64,000 bases of DNA. It comes from Phytophthora hibernalis. Lineage: Eukaryota; Oomycota; Peronosporomycetes; Peronosporales; Peronosporaceae. The notes beneath the pieces were generated by a model. That model was given only the letters and a program-made list of their open reading frames with translations, was not told the origin of the DNA and did not search any database. Shown here piece after piece: positions 11,353 to 22,351 of this stretch. Where the stretch lies: assembly GCA_012656075.1 (NCBI GenBank), contig JAAKBF010000030.1, forward strand, positions 248,001-312,000, read 5' to 3'. The first letter of the stretch is position 1. Every line of letters starts with the position of its first letter. Position numbers and translations under genes: made by a program.

Positions 11353-12059
11353 AAATCACCATGACTGTGATTTCTAATATTACGACTTTTAATGAAGTTC
11401 TGAAACAAAGACTGTCAGTAAGATATTTGATTGCCGAATACGAATTTGACCGCAAAAAGTGTAGATGTTGCTTAAATGTTCGCGGAATGCTCGTGGGAAG
11501 TAGTACCCGTCTCAGCTGCTCTACCGGTAGTATGACACTATATTAGGCTATTAGATGCGTCAATAACGTGTCGCCATAAACACGCTGTACCGCCTTGTAA
11601 ATTTATTGATGTTGATAACACCCCTATAACTAAGCATTCAAGTTAAAACTACCAGCGGAACATGAGTGTATCGCCTTGGTAAGAACCGATGTGTATTAAA
11701 CTAAAAATACAAGTGGAAACAATATTTTTGTCGACCGTGAATGACTTATTTCACCCTGATCTTTTTGACTGCTGTTTGCTTACCTTTCGTGGGGCGTTTG
11801 TAGCTTGGTGGAGGCGGCTTGGATAGCTTTTCTTTAATCTGGGCGTCTCTTGGCATACCACCGGCCATCTTGGAAATGGCTCGTGGGGGCGCTTTGACGA
11901 CGGTTTCTGTCGTGTTGGATCCGTCGATATGCGTCGGTAGGGTGGCGGCGTTTACGCGCAATACTGTGTCACCTTCCGGCTGCGTGGTGACTGTGCCGGC
12001 GGATGACAAGGTGGCGGCATCTGGGAGCGATGCTGCGCCACCTTCCGGTAGCGTGGTGA
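11353..12059. other. stretch with one unassigned minus-strand frame
   Basis: A minus-strand frame at 12009-11746 ends in a Lys- and Pro-rich tail (PPPPSYKRPTKGKQ). It could be the C-terminal remnant of the SET-domain relic upstream of it on that strand. Otherwise nothing is recognised. Confidence 0.3.
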
Positions 12060-12548
12060 CTATGCCGGCGGATGGTGGGTAGGAGAGGGAGAGACCAATC
12101 CAGTTGCTTTTACTCTGCGTTCTTCAGTAATATGCTCCATTTTGTTTACGTTTCCTTTGAGTATACCGCTTTCTGGGTGTAATTTAAATCCTGTCAAACT
12201 GTCTTGGGATTTCTTCTGCGTGAACGATTCACCCACCAGGCGCCTCGCGTTGGTCCGTGATGGAGGGTTCATTTGCGCCGCTGCAAACGTCGCACATACA
12301 AACTGGGATAGTATTGTCGGGACCAAATTAAGCCCGATTTCGTCTTCTGCGTCGATGTCTTTCACAGCTTCGACAATCCATTCTTCAGCTCAGCTATTTA
12401 AGACACACATGTGGTTTATGAAGCGCGATATGTTTCCAGTATATTCCACATCAATACATAATCCTTCTCCTTATTCCAAGACGTATGCCTGGCTCGGTCG
12501 GGACTCTAACTCATCCATGTCTATGATTTCACCGACGTATTCGATCCC
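12060..12548 (-). pseudogene. Relic SET-domain (lysine methyltransferase-like) gene
   Basis: One continuous minus-strand frame, interrupted by two stops, spells the end of a SET domain. IEYVGEIIDMDELESRPSQA matches the 'EY-GE-I---E---R' motif. After a TAA codon, LCIDVEYTGNISRFINHMC matches the SAM-binding 'D----GN--RF-NHSC' motif. After a TGA codon, AEEWIVEAVKDIDAEDEIGL resembles the 'I--GEEL' end of the fold. A following FVCATFAAAQ could be a decayed post-SET cysteine cluster. In the family this domain methylates histone or other lysines using S-adenosylmethionine. The two stops and the absent N-terminal half of the domain make this a pseudogene fragment. Confidence 0.6.
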
Positions 12549-12999
12549 AATGCTATTGATTATCCTTTAGACCAAACAGCCCATAGTGTTTTCCAAGCGC
12601 TCGTTACACGGCAGCACTGGGAATCTCATGTTTAGAATATAATAACACAATGTCTTCTTATTCACGGATGCCATCTTGTTGTTTATTGGAGATTGGAGTA
12701 AGTTACTTGGAGCAGCATCACGTTCGGACGTTCCTGATATCACTCAGTGAACAAAATAAGATAAACAGAATCGCTTTTAGCTGACGATCACTTAGCTTTG
12801 ACAGTCCAGATTTATCAGAGCTGTGTCCTCCGTTCATTTTCTGTTGTCGATTCCAGTTCATTAAACTCTGCTAGCTGCGACTCTGCCCTCTCCGTAAAAA
12901 GAAAAGAACTGGTGATTTCTTTTGAACGTTCGATTCTTACCATTCGAACCAAGACATCTCGCCCTTCGTTGCGCAACACACAGATAAGCCTCCATCGTA
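12549..12999. other. stretch without a gene
   Basis: I see no supported feature in this interval. Confidence 0.5.
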
Positions 13000-13149
13000 T
13001 CTTTGCTGGAATGTCGCATTGGAATAATATTCCTATAATATTTCAATAATATTCCTATATATATTAATGTTTTATTGCTGGAATGTCGCATTGGAATATA
13101 TATTTCTATAATATTTTAATAATATTCCAATGCGACATTCCAACAAAGA
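13000..13149. repeat. MITE-like element with 27-bp inverted ends
   Basis: The left end (13000-13026) is the reverse complement of the right end (13123-13149) with one mismatch; both carry GGAATGTCGCATTGGAATA. A third copy in direct orientation sits inside, starting at 13076. Together with the right end it forms a perfect 21-bp inverted repeat (13079-13099 and 13122-13142) around a 22-bp AT-rich loop. The interior is almost pure A/T. Size and structure fit a miniature inverted-repeat element or a hairpin-forming palindrome. No obvious target duplication is seen. Confidence 0.65.
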
Positions 13150-13902
13150 GATCGTGTTTGGCTTGGCCAAGCCCAAGGTGGAAGAAGCGGTTAGAAGTTT
13201 AGCTTGTATCCATAAAGAAAGACATATCAGAACAAACTTAAAAAAATAACGGCAAATTGTATTGATCATGCAGTCAGCGCGCTCAGCAAGCGCAGCTCGT
13301 ACTGTCCACATAGAGCGTTACGCACAACTAGTTTTCCGTTACCGTATGCCATGTTCAACCGCCTGTTTACGTTCAAAATTGCACATTAAATCAGCATCCA
13401 TCTGCACGAATGGCAACACATCAGAGCACACGTAAGTTTGCACCAAGTAGCATGGGCGGCTAAACCCAGACACATTACACGAAGAAAGCAGACGCAGGCA
13501 CTGAAGCAAAGTAGGAGAGCTGGCGGGAGGACGATCAAAGTGGTCTACAGGGAGTAATGAGTCCCCATCGACCACCTCAAGAGATCACCACACCCGCATC
13601 TCACGCGATCACGCCAGGATATACAGCGCCAACGGGGGTAATGAACCCGCTCAACTGAGACTGCTTGCAGACCTTCATGTGAAGCTACTTAATTAAATTG
13701 ACTCGTAACGCAAAACCAGAGGTAATACAGCCGTTTTCGACCTCATCATTGAAATCTATACCATATTATATAAATGCTACAACAGGTTTCAGGGATGCGA
13801 ATCATCAATAATGATGGCTGTATCTTGGTCCAGATACTTGTGACGACAACATTAGAAACTCAATTTCGCCCCAATATTTTAGAGTCGTGTAGGTCCCACA
13901 TC
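13150..13902. other. stretch without a gene
   Basis: I see no supported feature in this interval. Confidence 0.5.
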
Positions 13903-14181
13903 TTACCACCGTAAATGTGCACACGTAGTGCGGGCATTTAGGAACAAACAAGGCATTGTTCTGGCGAAGAATTCAGTGAGCGTTCTGGTCGTGCTCCACT
14001 CGATGATGACGGACTGCTGTGCTTCAAAGTGATACCCAGGCTCCTCCAAGTCGTATTCTGTGAGAAACGAGACCATAGGAAGATACGGGGGCGACGTCGC
14101 CGCCCACAAGGGCGCATGATCTGTGTATGTTTGCTTACAACCAAGAGGTCGCACCCTAAACTTATCCAGCGCGTATCTCAT
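13903..14181 (-). pseudogene. Ty3/gypsy RNase H fragment
   Basis: The minus-strand frame reads MRYALDKFRVRPLGCKQT, then YTDHAPLWAATSPPYLP and VSFLTEYDLEEPGYHFEAQQ. This follows the end of a gypsy-type RNase H domain ('AL-KFR-YLLG----V-TDH--L', then a 'F-AEY-F-V-Y--G--N' end). The surrounding pol domains are missing here; a reverse-transcriptase piece on the same strand lies about 1 kb upstream. It is an isolated fragment. Confidence 0.55.
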
Positions 14182-15179
14182 AGTGATTATGGCCTAGTTA
14201 TGAACAGGTTAGTTCTTTTCAGCCGCCTTAGGTTGGCACGACGAATGTCTGATCACTCGATGGTGAGTTTCGATGGCATTCTGACTCGAAGTTTAAATCA
14301 TATTCAGATTTGACAGGACATCAGTACTGACAGATTGCATACGTCAATATAACTGGGTACAGGTGGGGCGTTAAATGAAAGAAAATACGTAGCTTGGTTT
14401 TACGAATTAAAACGGATATGCTTCTGCGTAAACAGCAAGCAGGTTGAGCTCGCCAGCCTGAAAGCTGCAGGCAAATCGAATGGAAACTGACAGAGCAGCA
14501 CCTTAAAGCGTCCCCATGCCGTCGACGGCTGCAAAGAGCTCGATTTTAAACATATGAATTCCGCTATTTTAATCGCTGACGTGGGGAATTCGTGCCTGTA
14601 TCGCATGTTTACCGACCATGAAAGCAACACATGGCCGACCATACATCACCGGGAGGCAAGAGCCGAAAGCAGTGCAAATGGATATCAATCGCGTACAGTA
14701 ACAAAAAGCCTGGATTGATTACCTGTACAATGAGCGTACTGTGCAGAAGGCCTTTTTGTAGACGTGCTAGTCAGAAATGAGCACGGGGCCAAGGAGACAC
14801 TGCTAAGTTAATGGCAAAAACCTGCAGCGGTGCTTCACGCGGCTTGTCAATTAGGAAGGAACGTCATCACAACACACGAAAACTTGCAGACGCCGAGGAC
14901 TAAATTGTCCAATGAATTAATGGGTTGAGATAGGAGGGGTGCCCGTTTCACGCTTCATGTTCGAAAACAGAAGCTATTGTGGTTGCTGCTTGATAAATAC
15001 GCTAAATCAAGGTTAGGGCTGTAAGCGCTGCCACACTTCCTTGTAATAATTTATCATTTTCATTTTATCGTCGAAGGTTACAGATCATCCTAAAAGGACG
15101 CTGGATTTTGTTGGATAGTTTCGAACTTCTTTGAAATGGGCGTTTTACCCTAGCAGAGACTCCAAATACTCTGTCCCTT
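14182..15179. other. stretch without a recognisable gene
   Basis: This lies between the RNase H and reverse-transcriptase fragments of Ty3/gypsy type on the same strand, so it may be decayed element sequence, but I could not match any part of it to a domain. Confidence 0.4.
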
Positions 15180-15430
15180 TCATGCAAAGATTTAAATTGC
15201 TCATTTTGATGATGAGACCAACTTTTTCCAATCGTTCAAAACTACACGCAAATGTTTGAGATGTTGCCCAAACGATTCTGATATTCCAATGCATCAATAA
15301 GATAAATTAGCACAAACGGAATATCACCTAGTAGCATCTGTATCGCTGCTTGAAATTCGTCTGGAGCCGTATTAATGCCCAGTGGCAGTTGCAATATCGA
15401 TACTACCCCATGGCAGGACGATCGATGGGT
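15180..15430 (-). pseudogene. Ty3/gypsy reverse transcriptase fragment
   Basis: Reading down from about 15394 on the minus strand gives LQLPLGINTAPDEFQAAIQM, then LLGDIPFVLIYLIDALEY. This matches the gypsy RT block 'MPFGL-NAP--FQ----VL-DIPFV-VYLDD'. The catalytic YLDD is YLID here, so one of the two metal-binding aspartates is lost. After a frame change HLKHLRVVLNDWKKLV matches the 'H--HL--VL--L' segment that follows. It is inactive by both criteria. Confidence 0.65.
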
Positions 15431-15488
15431 ATGGTCGACTTTAATTGTCTACCCCCCGCTCACTAAGAAATCTAGTGCCGATGATGAT

Positions 15489-15614
15489 CGTCATTTTAGT
15501 GTGTTGTGTGATGCATCCGACTTTTCCATAGGCTGTGCGCTGTTGCAAGTCGCTGCCGATGGCAGAGGGCGGGTGCTTCCTATTTGTGTCCAGCCTGCAC
15601 TGCAGCCGTGCTGA
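15489..15614 (+). pseudogene. Ty3/gypsy RNase H start, second fragment
   Basis: The plus-strand frame reads RHFSVLCDASDFSIGCALLQ, followed by a Gly-Arg turn. This is the standard start of a retrotransposon RNase H domain ('F-V-CDAS--AIG-ALLQ') with the first catalytic Asp retained. It runs opposite to the neighbouring RT and RNase H pieces, so it comes from a different or inverted insertion. It ends after about 40 residues. Confidence 0.6.
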
Positions 15615-15912
15615 AAGAATTGCTTACACGCCAAGTTGCACACCAAGCGACGATCAGGCCTCGACTCAGTCTCTCTCATTTCTGTGAAGGTAAGCCTTGC
15701 CTAAACTCAAACATTTTCTTTTACTGTCAGTACGGTATTAAATTTGATATGTAAGAACCAATATAACATTAGCGCGTCAATATCGAGTGTGAGGAACTCA
15801 CCGGGTATATCAACTGTGCGTACGTCATGGGGCTGAATGCGACGCAGAAAATTCCGTTGTGATGTAAAAACAGCAAGTTTGTGTTGCTGTCAATAAAATA
15901 CATATTTGTTCA

Positions 15913-16160
15913 GGAATCGAAAAGTCCGCGTTCTCGGCCGAGCTTAGTGATGAAAGCGAAGAACCCATCGAGTCAGAACTAGCAGACAGCGACTCAGAAG
16001 CAGCCGAGTTTCCACGCCCAGCCTGCTCAACCAAACGTTCGACACGTTGGACGAGTTTGAAGCTTACATCAGCGCGTACTCAAAACGAACTAGTGCGGAA
16101 TGGGTTCGTCCAAATAGAGCTCCGATTCCAGCGCAACGTGTCCTGTCTTGGCGTAATCTT
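15913..16160 (+). pseudogene. Acidic segment with possible FAR1/MULE-like start
   Basis: A plus-strand frame reads AELSDESEEPIESELADSDS. After a frame change it gives TFDTLDEFEAYISAYSKRTS, which resembles the start of FAR1/MULE-related DNA-binding regions ('TF-S-DEFE-Y---Y---T'). No further domain is seen. It is a weak, pattern-only call. Confidence 0.25.
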
Positions 16161-18091
16161 TCTTGATGTTGTTGTTTCTCGCTTGCCGCGGCATAGAGGA
16201 ACGCTTCAATAATGTCTTAGCGCATTAGGAATGCTAGAAATAGATGGAATGCACACTAGCAGTGTAATTTCAATGATGCGGAAGTACCTGATGACGTCAT
16301 TTGCTTTTGTGCACGCTTGCTGGCTCGAGTAAGGAAATAGGGGCGGACAAATGCCTGCATTACAATATCCGCACACTCGGATGCGAGGCCAAGATTTGTT
16401 TTAAAAAGAACATGTATCCTCCACTTTTTATACAATACTGATGAAAATTTAACTGAAGTGGGTACTTCGTCGTAGATCTGGAGATCGCTGCTACCTGGTG
16501 GTATCAAATCACGAATGCTAACTCAACCATCGAATTGATCGAGAGGAATATCGGCAAATTCCATGCTTCTCAACAGTGATCCCTTTGACGACGTAAACAA
16601 GCTCAGAAAAGTGGGAGTTTCCAGATTTTTTTATCAAGTAAATTTGGTATATATAACACAGCATCGGAGCCATGCATGGTTGCCGTACACAACCTATTAG
16701 TCAAATTGTTAACGGATTACTCGGAGGGTGTTTTGAGAAGCATAAACGTGTTCGACCGAAGAACGAAAGGGGATTGTTTTTGTGAGACATTCTTTTTTCG
16801 TGAGACATTATGGGTTTGAGCATTGATATGGCCTGCAGTTGCTGATTCCTTAACCGAAAGTTTTGTCACTACTCGCTCCAGCGCCGACAATCTTCCTCCC
16901 AAAAACAATTTCCCAACTCGACCTAAACGCGGTGAACTCTTTTGGATTGCATCTGCAGATGGCCTCTACAATTTGCTTCGACTCGACAAGAGACTCCATG
17001 TATGTAAATAAGAACGAGACAGGCACAACTACAGTAGCAGTGTTTGCGCACGACGAAACCACCGAATACGAGGTCGATGGTGATGACGATGTAGAGACGA
17101 TCCAAGAGAATGACAGCAACCGTCAGCTTTCTGCTGAGGGTCTGGATTTGGCACTGATGTCATCGTAATCGACGAAGACTCTGACGTTCCTGAACTGAGC
17201 TTCAGCGACTAGTTCTACCCTCACTGCACGTCCTGCTCGCCTACCAAAGCATTCAGGTGAAAATAGACGTACTCTGGTGTGGACAGTTTTCATTGGAATT
17301 AAACGTGCAGTTCGCCAGCCATTCAGTGTCAAGCAAACAAAGTTTGCGCGTCGCAAGAGGATAAAAACACTTAAAAACCATCGTTGAAGAGCGCCGAACG
17401 GCTGATCCGCCCTCCGAAGTTAACCTAGATCAACTTGCATATTTTTTGATGAAGATTTACTGTCCTACCACGGGTAACTCACTTCAAAAAATGAACGGAT
17501 ACGTCATGGGCACTATATTACGACTTATTTTTGTGATTAAGTTGTTATTGTTTGCGCGAATCAATTTGAGCGCGTAAGTCAGTTGACTACGTTCGCGATG
17601 CTCACGGTTATGCCAAGGGCGATTTAAGCGATGAAGACTATTAACATGACATAGACCCGGGCGACGGACTAGATGACGACGCTGCGGAGGGTATCGATTC
17701 CCGTCAGCAGTTTTAATATTAGTGTTGTTTGTTTACTTTCTTATTTTGTTTGCTTCGCCGACAAAGCGATGAATGAATGATGATAATGATACTACGGCGA
17801 ATGCCGCTAATGAAACCATGGATGATGATGCTGCGGCGGATATCGCTAATGAAGACATACATAACGAGGATAAATCACCAGACGCCGCTAATGAAAACCG
17901 GGATGATGAAGATGCACTAGGCAGCACCAACGTTCAGTCAGATGACGATGAAGACGCTGCTGATGCTGGGGTGGTACTGGTTCCGGTAAGTTGTTCTTCA
18001 ATGATTGAATTGCTTGTTCTCTCGAGTTTATATTCAGTCCACCAGGGAATTAGCAGGGTCACATGAAAAATGGCTCGGTTTTAGTATGGTG
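16161..18091. other. stretch with acidic open frames but no identified gene
   Basis: Three plus-strand pieces are strikingly acidic: around 17040-17165, 17580-17715 (GDGLDDDAAEGIDSRQQF before a stop) and 17773-17990 (many Asp-Asp and Asn-Glu pairs). They look like scattered N-termini of nuclear or transposase-type proteins. No start, splice model or domain can be supported. Confidence 0.3.
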
Positions 18092-18445
18092 CTCTCGCCG
18101 AAATGAGTGAGAGGCAGTCGCGAGGCGTTCTGGTGCGACAGCAGAGAAAGAGAGATGGTTGAGCGTGTGGAGGCGGTTGTAATGCATCCGAGGCACTGGG
18201 CAGGCGGCAGCCGGGCTGGTGTGTGCGTGTGCGTGGTAGAAGGGCAATGGTGGCTTGTATAGGGTGCTGTACAGCGTTTTGTTCGGCGGGTTGTCGGTTG
18301 TCGAATTAGGACCGAGTGTAGCTCAGTTGGTAGAGCGATTGACTGTAGTGTTCTAAACTGTGTCTCAGTATACTCGGAAATCAATTGGTCGCTGTTTCGA
18401 TTCTGGCCACTCGGATTTTATGCTGCTCTCGTCTTGAGTCGCCCA
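18092..18445 (+). repeat. Solo diverged copy of part of the tRNA-Tyr unit
   Basis: This stretch matches the second half of the spacer, the whole tRNA region and the first 30 bases after it, with many substitutions (for example GTTCTGGTGCGACAGC against GTTGTGGCGCGGCCGC in the array). Similarity begins near GCCGAAATGAG and ends near CTCGTCTTGAGTC. It lies 4.7 kb left of the array and appears older than any array unit. Confidence 0.8.
18312..18415 (+). pseudogene. tRNA-Tyr(GTA) pseudogene in solo repeat copy
   Basis: The layout is that of the array tRNA: acceptor arms, D arm, GTA anticodon and a 31-nt intron. Three substitutions damage it. The B box GGTTCGATTCC has become GTTTCGATTCT, changing both members of the universally conserved 53-61 pair of the T arm. 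One base in the intron hairpin is also changed (TAAACTG against TATACTG). Poor polymerase III transcription and an unstable T arm are expected. Confidence 0.75.
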
Positions 18446-19985
18446 TCAAGAGTATTGTACTCCGTATAATTGATGACGCAAAACATATTAACGAATTTTT
18501 TCGGTAGCGGTTCGAACTCGGGAGTCCGTTAATGGATGGCTCATTGACTCCTGTTCAAATCTGTCTACAGGAGTGCGTTGCTATCGCTTCCATTACGCAA
18601 AAGATGGCGGTTGATCGACACGAGTTCGCCCTAGGAGAGATGAAATGATGGTGACCAGCTACGAGTGTTTCGCGCTGCGGAAGGAACAAGGTCTCTTTCG
18701 GGGAATCCGCACGAGTGAACTCGTAACCTAGTGTTTAGGTTGCTCTGTCAAGACTATAGAGCGCGTGATTGCTCAAAACAACGCCGACCCAGGGACCAAC
18801 TTCCAGGTATTGCAGTCTATGATGACTTTAACTGAAATGTATCTGTTAACACTAATATTAATTAATATTTCCCAATGGGTACATTTAACAGAATCAGCAC
18901 TCAAATCGAGGAAGGTTTCTACAAATAAATATTCACAGAAGATTTATGGGGCGTGGTGTTGGAGTCATAGATGACAGTTTGTCATGTCGTCGGTGCCTTT
19001 TTTGATTGACCCATACATGTCCTTCAATTCTGCAAAGAAAAGGCAACCCTAGTCACCACAGTGCGGTGCCCAACGAAATGACAGTGCTTGATAGCCTCTG
19101 CTATAAGAACCGCTGCGAATCAGCAAAAACCGACCTCAGGCTCATTGTTTCAGGTCTGGTGTCAGCTGGCTACTTGGTACCGTATTCCCCCTGTTATAGG
19201 CGTCACCAATCGTCAAGCGGGGGTAGGGCGCGTACTTAACTAAACATTTTTGGTCATATCTCTGTTACACTAGTTTAATAGTTCGCTAAATTAGTAAAGT
19301 TCCTACCAACGACGTATACCTGTTCATCATACCTGCAGGACGTTGCTCAAGAATTTTTGTAGTGGAAGCGCAAACGGCGATCGGTTTACTTGCCGTGGTC
19401 TGCCGTATGACCAGGGAGATATGACGATCATATCGAATGCACCGGTACTATATCAATTGTTTCATTGGCTAAAAGTGAGGGACGCTTGTAACTGGGGGAA
19501 TACGATATCTGAAAAATGTGTGAATGACTAGACTTATGTAATAAAAAGCTCTGGCTACCGTTGCCGATATTGTACGTCGGTCACGTGTCGTTATCCACAC
19601 CACTTAACCTATCGATTTTTATTGGGCAAAATGCTCAAGGTACGGCGTGTGATTCGCTTAAATTTTCATCTGGTGATTCTATTGGCTAACACGAAACTAT
19701 ACATACGATTAGTGTTATTGTGAAAACCGATTAGTGTGTCCTGTAGAATTAGGCGGTAAAGCAGTCCTCATCGAGGATTTGCAAAGGGTTAAATCGGAGC
19801 TATATCCCCTTGGGACCATTTAAATATGTACATAAATCGTTGGTTGACCTTGTAACCATAGCGCAGTCAGAAAAAGCGTTGACGTGGATGTATTTTTAGA
19901 GGACCACCGGCGTGACTGCACTAGGTTAGAAGGGTAGTCTCTATGAACGATGCATATGCAGAGCTATTTTAGTTTGCTTTGTTGA
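18446..19985. other. stretch without a gene
   Basis: Small open frames occur, but none has a recognisable motif. I see no RNA gene. Confidence 0.5.
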
Positions 19986-20013
19986 TACCGTAGCGTCGTA
20001 GTCCCTTGGCGAC
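19986..20013 (+). repeat. Direct repeat flanking pogo-like remnants, left copy
   Basis: The stretch TACCGTAGCGTCGTAGTCC followed by TTGGCGACA recurs at about 21355-21382, differing by one C in the run. The two copies bracket about 1.4 kb holding two pogo-like fragments. They could be remnants of element termini or of a duplicated target. Confidence 0.5.
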
Positions 20014-20147
20014 ATTTAGTCCTTAGCGACAGGCCGTTTTGGCCAATCGCAAGCTTCCAAAATAGCATATGCTGCAAATAACGACTGTGCTAATTTTAGC
20101 TTCCTTTTGGGTAAATCGACACATGTTGCTGTCACTTCGGGGTCAAC

Positions 20148-20345
20148 ATGGCCCGACCTTCTATCAAGGGCATCAAGAAAAAGCCAAAGAAATACAAGCG
20201 CATCGCAGTTGAGTGCAGGCACAAGAAGCGGTTGCTAGACTACATCGAAGAGGATCATTCTACAAGCGAAGCCATCAAAGAATACTATGGTGATCTTACT
20301 GGCAAGCAGCGGAGGTCAAAGCAGCAATTGATCAGTAAATGGCAC
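20148..20345 (+). pseudogene. Transposase-like basic N-terminus fragment
   Basis: An ATG-started frame reads MARPSIKGIKKKPKKYKRIA, then a helical stretch with KKRLLDYIEEDHSTSEAIKE. Such lysine-rich starts followed by a psq-like helix-turn-helix occur in pogo-like transposases. The frame then runs into sequence that reads as a pogo-like DDE domain on the opposite strand, so the fragment is truncated at about 20345. The family assignment is tentative. Confidence 0.4.
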
Positions 20346-21045
20346 ACTCTTGTGCCAAAACCATTGCGAAGCTTATTGTTAGCGGCTTGCTTATCTGCTT
20401 TCAACGCGGGAGTACTCTTAAACAGAATGAACGGGTCAAACTTTTACCAGTGGAATCGCCAAGTAGCATTGCTGTCGCCCGTTGTTTATCTTTATTACCA
20501 CACCGGACCCACACAGTCTTGGACCCCTTGTTGTTGTTTGTTCGCTTTGGTACGTACTCGAAAAATACAGCTTTGAAAGAAAGATCACATAAAAATGTTT
20601 AGCTGGCATAAAAAACACGACCGAGATTTATTTTGTACCTGTTTGGTCTGCATTAAAGACCTGGACACAGTTAAACTCTACAATCGTCCGCATCACCTCT
20701 GTTCTAAATGCTTGAGCAGCTTCGGCTGCATCTTCAGGCGATGTCTATCCTTGTCGTGTTTTTGCTCGAAGCGAAAACTTGTGTCATCGCATGAACAACT
20801 GCATCCACGTTGCCGACGCTGCAAACTGATCTTTTGTTAAACCACACTCTTCAGCGACTTCCATACCTTTTAGCCTTAACATTGTTCTAGACACCGGGGC
20901 GCCATCCTTTCTGAGTGTATTAATCCACAGCACGATATCTTCTTCAGCTTCTCGTGAAAGTACTGTGGCCACACCGCGATCGCGAGAGTTGAAATGTCGA
21001 GAATGTCCATTTTGGCAAGCCTCTTTGATTTTGCTAGCACTTACA
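20346..21045 (-). pseudogene. pogo-like transposase, HTH plus part of DDE core
   Basis: Reading down from 21045 gives VLSREAEEDIVLWINTLRKD, RTMLRLKGMEVAEECGLTKD and FAASATWMQLFMR, a CENP-B/Tc5-type helix-turn-helix. After a stop it continues through HKFSLRAKTRQG to FNCVQVFNADQTGT, where NADQT carries the first catalytic Asp. Further frames give KGSKTVWVRCGNKDKQRATA and KADKQAANNKLRNGFGTRVW, typical of the pogo DDE_1 core. Several stops and frame changes make it dead. It collides head-on with an unrelated-strand N-terminal fragment at its right-to-left end. Confidence 0.7.
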
Positions 21046-21354
21046 CGAAACCGATTAGTTTGTCTAAGTGGATTGTTAATCAGCCGATTGAGCAGCTGGT
21101 TTAGGTCAGCGATGCCCGATTGAATAAATCAGACCTCCTAATTAGATTGAAGCTCCTTGAATTATAATCAAATTGTCACCAGGATTTAATTTGCAAGACG
21201 GATCATGTGATTCGGATTTATATGCTAATCGGTCGATATGGCCAGAGCCAGCTGATTTGCTTACTATTCGGGTGCCGATTAAGAATAAATCTGGCGCATG
21301 TCATACACGACAACGGCTGCAACCACTGTTGTATTAAAATGGCGAAGCTTACAA

Positions 21355-21382
21355 TACCGTAGCGTCGTAGTCCTTGGCGACA
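21355..21382 (+). repeat. Direct repeat flanking pogo-like remnants, right copy
   Basis: This is the partner of the repeat at 19986-20013. It is located just beyond the pogo-like remnant, in the same orientation. Confidence 0.5.
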
Positions 21383-21779
21383 AGGTATGAACACAATGAT
21401 TTGGGGTTGAGTCGGCAAATCCTAAGATTTGAGACAATTTAACTGTTATTTTATTGGCGCGTTGTTTTAGTAAGCATTTCGGGAAAACACGCGCGGGGAC
21501 GAGCTGGACGGTCGGCGCGAGCAGTGTGTTCGATGTCAGCTACGAACAGGTGCTGGATTCATGTCTGCACTCACCGCCAACGCTGCAGTCACGTTCGGCA
21601 CCTCTGAGCTATCCAAGCCCCGCACGTTTGACGCCTGTGACAGGCCCTGTCCGCGCCACCGTCTCTCGCAGTGGTACATCAACATGGTAATGATCAAGTT
21701 CGTCGATTTTGTGGCCTAGTCATCGTGCGACACCAGATTTCCATAAGATAGGAAAATGCTGAAGGCGTTCTCGGAGGTG

Positions 21780-22250
21780 GCGGCGTAGCACACGAAGCTC
21801 ATCAACACGAAGCTCATCCGTGTCCTGCTAGACAACAGCAAGAGCGCTGCGACCCGACATAGCGTCGTGCAGATCGCATTCGACGCCGTGATCCTGCCGA
21901 ACTACCGGTTATTGAGGTACCTGGCCAATACGTTAGAGACCCACATCCAGTTGGGTGACAAGAGCTAACAGAACTACTTGGCGGTGCTGCTGCTGATCAA
22001 GATGGGCGCCGGCGTGCACGCGCAGAGGAGCAGCTGCAAGCAACGGTGACGAACGGTAGCGCCATGGCGTGCTGATGCTGATCACCATGGGCGCCGACGC
22101 GCAAAAGGGTAGCGGCATCCCACCGCTGTATCTGGTCTGTGATCGAGGACAGGAAGTTGTTGTGCAGACGCTGCTGAAGTGCACGACGGTCGGTTCTAGG
22201 GGCGAGACGCCGCTGCATATCTCAAGGTCCCGGAGATACTACAGCGATTC
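21780..22250 (+). pseudogene. Ankyrin-repeat-like remnant
   Basis: Plus-strand pieces in more than one frame carry ankyrin-type signatures: LLLIKMGAGVHAQ, then LMLITMGADAQKGSGIPPLY, LVCDRGQEVVVQTLLK and GETPLHIS. The order 'LL--GAD--------PL--AC--G---VV--LL' is that of consecutive ankyrin units. A TAA stop and at least one frame change interrupt it. Ankyrin repeats mediate protein-protein contacts; no partner domain is seen. Confidence 0.45.
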
Positions 22251-22351
22251 ACATACTCAGTGACCTGACGGCACTTTAAGAAACACATTGAGAACGTCGA
22301 CTCGACCTAACAGACTCGTGTACCACAGGAAAAAGAAATATGAGTGGTATT

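Noticed and set aside
18092..18445. SINE derived from tRNA-Tyr
   Set aside because: The copy contains sequence both before and after the tRNA that matches the array unit, with no A-rich tail or target duplication, so a broken tandem unit explains it better.
20595..20840. Cys-rich plus-strand frame resembling a zinc-binding protein
   Set aside because: It is antisense to the pogo-like transposase segment with the NADQT catalytic motif, and the cysteines are not in a regular spacing.
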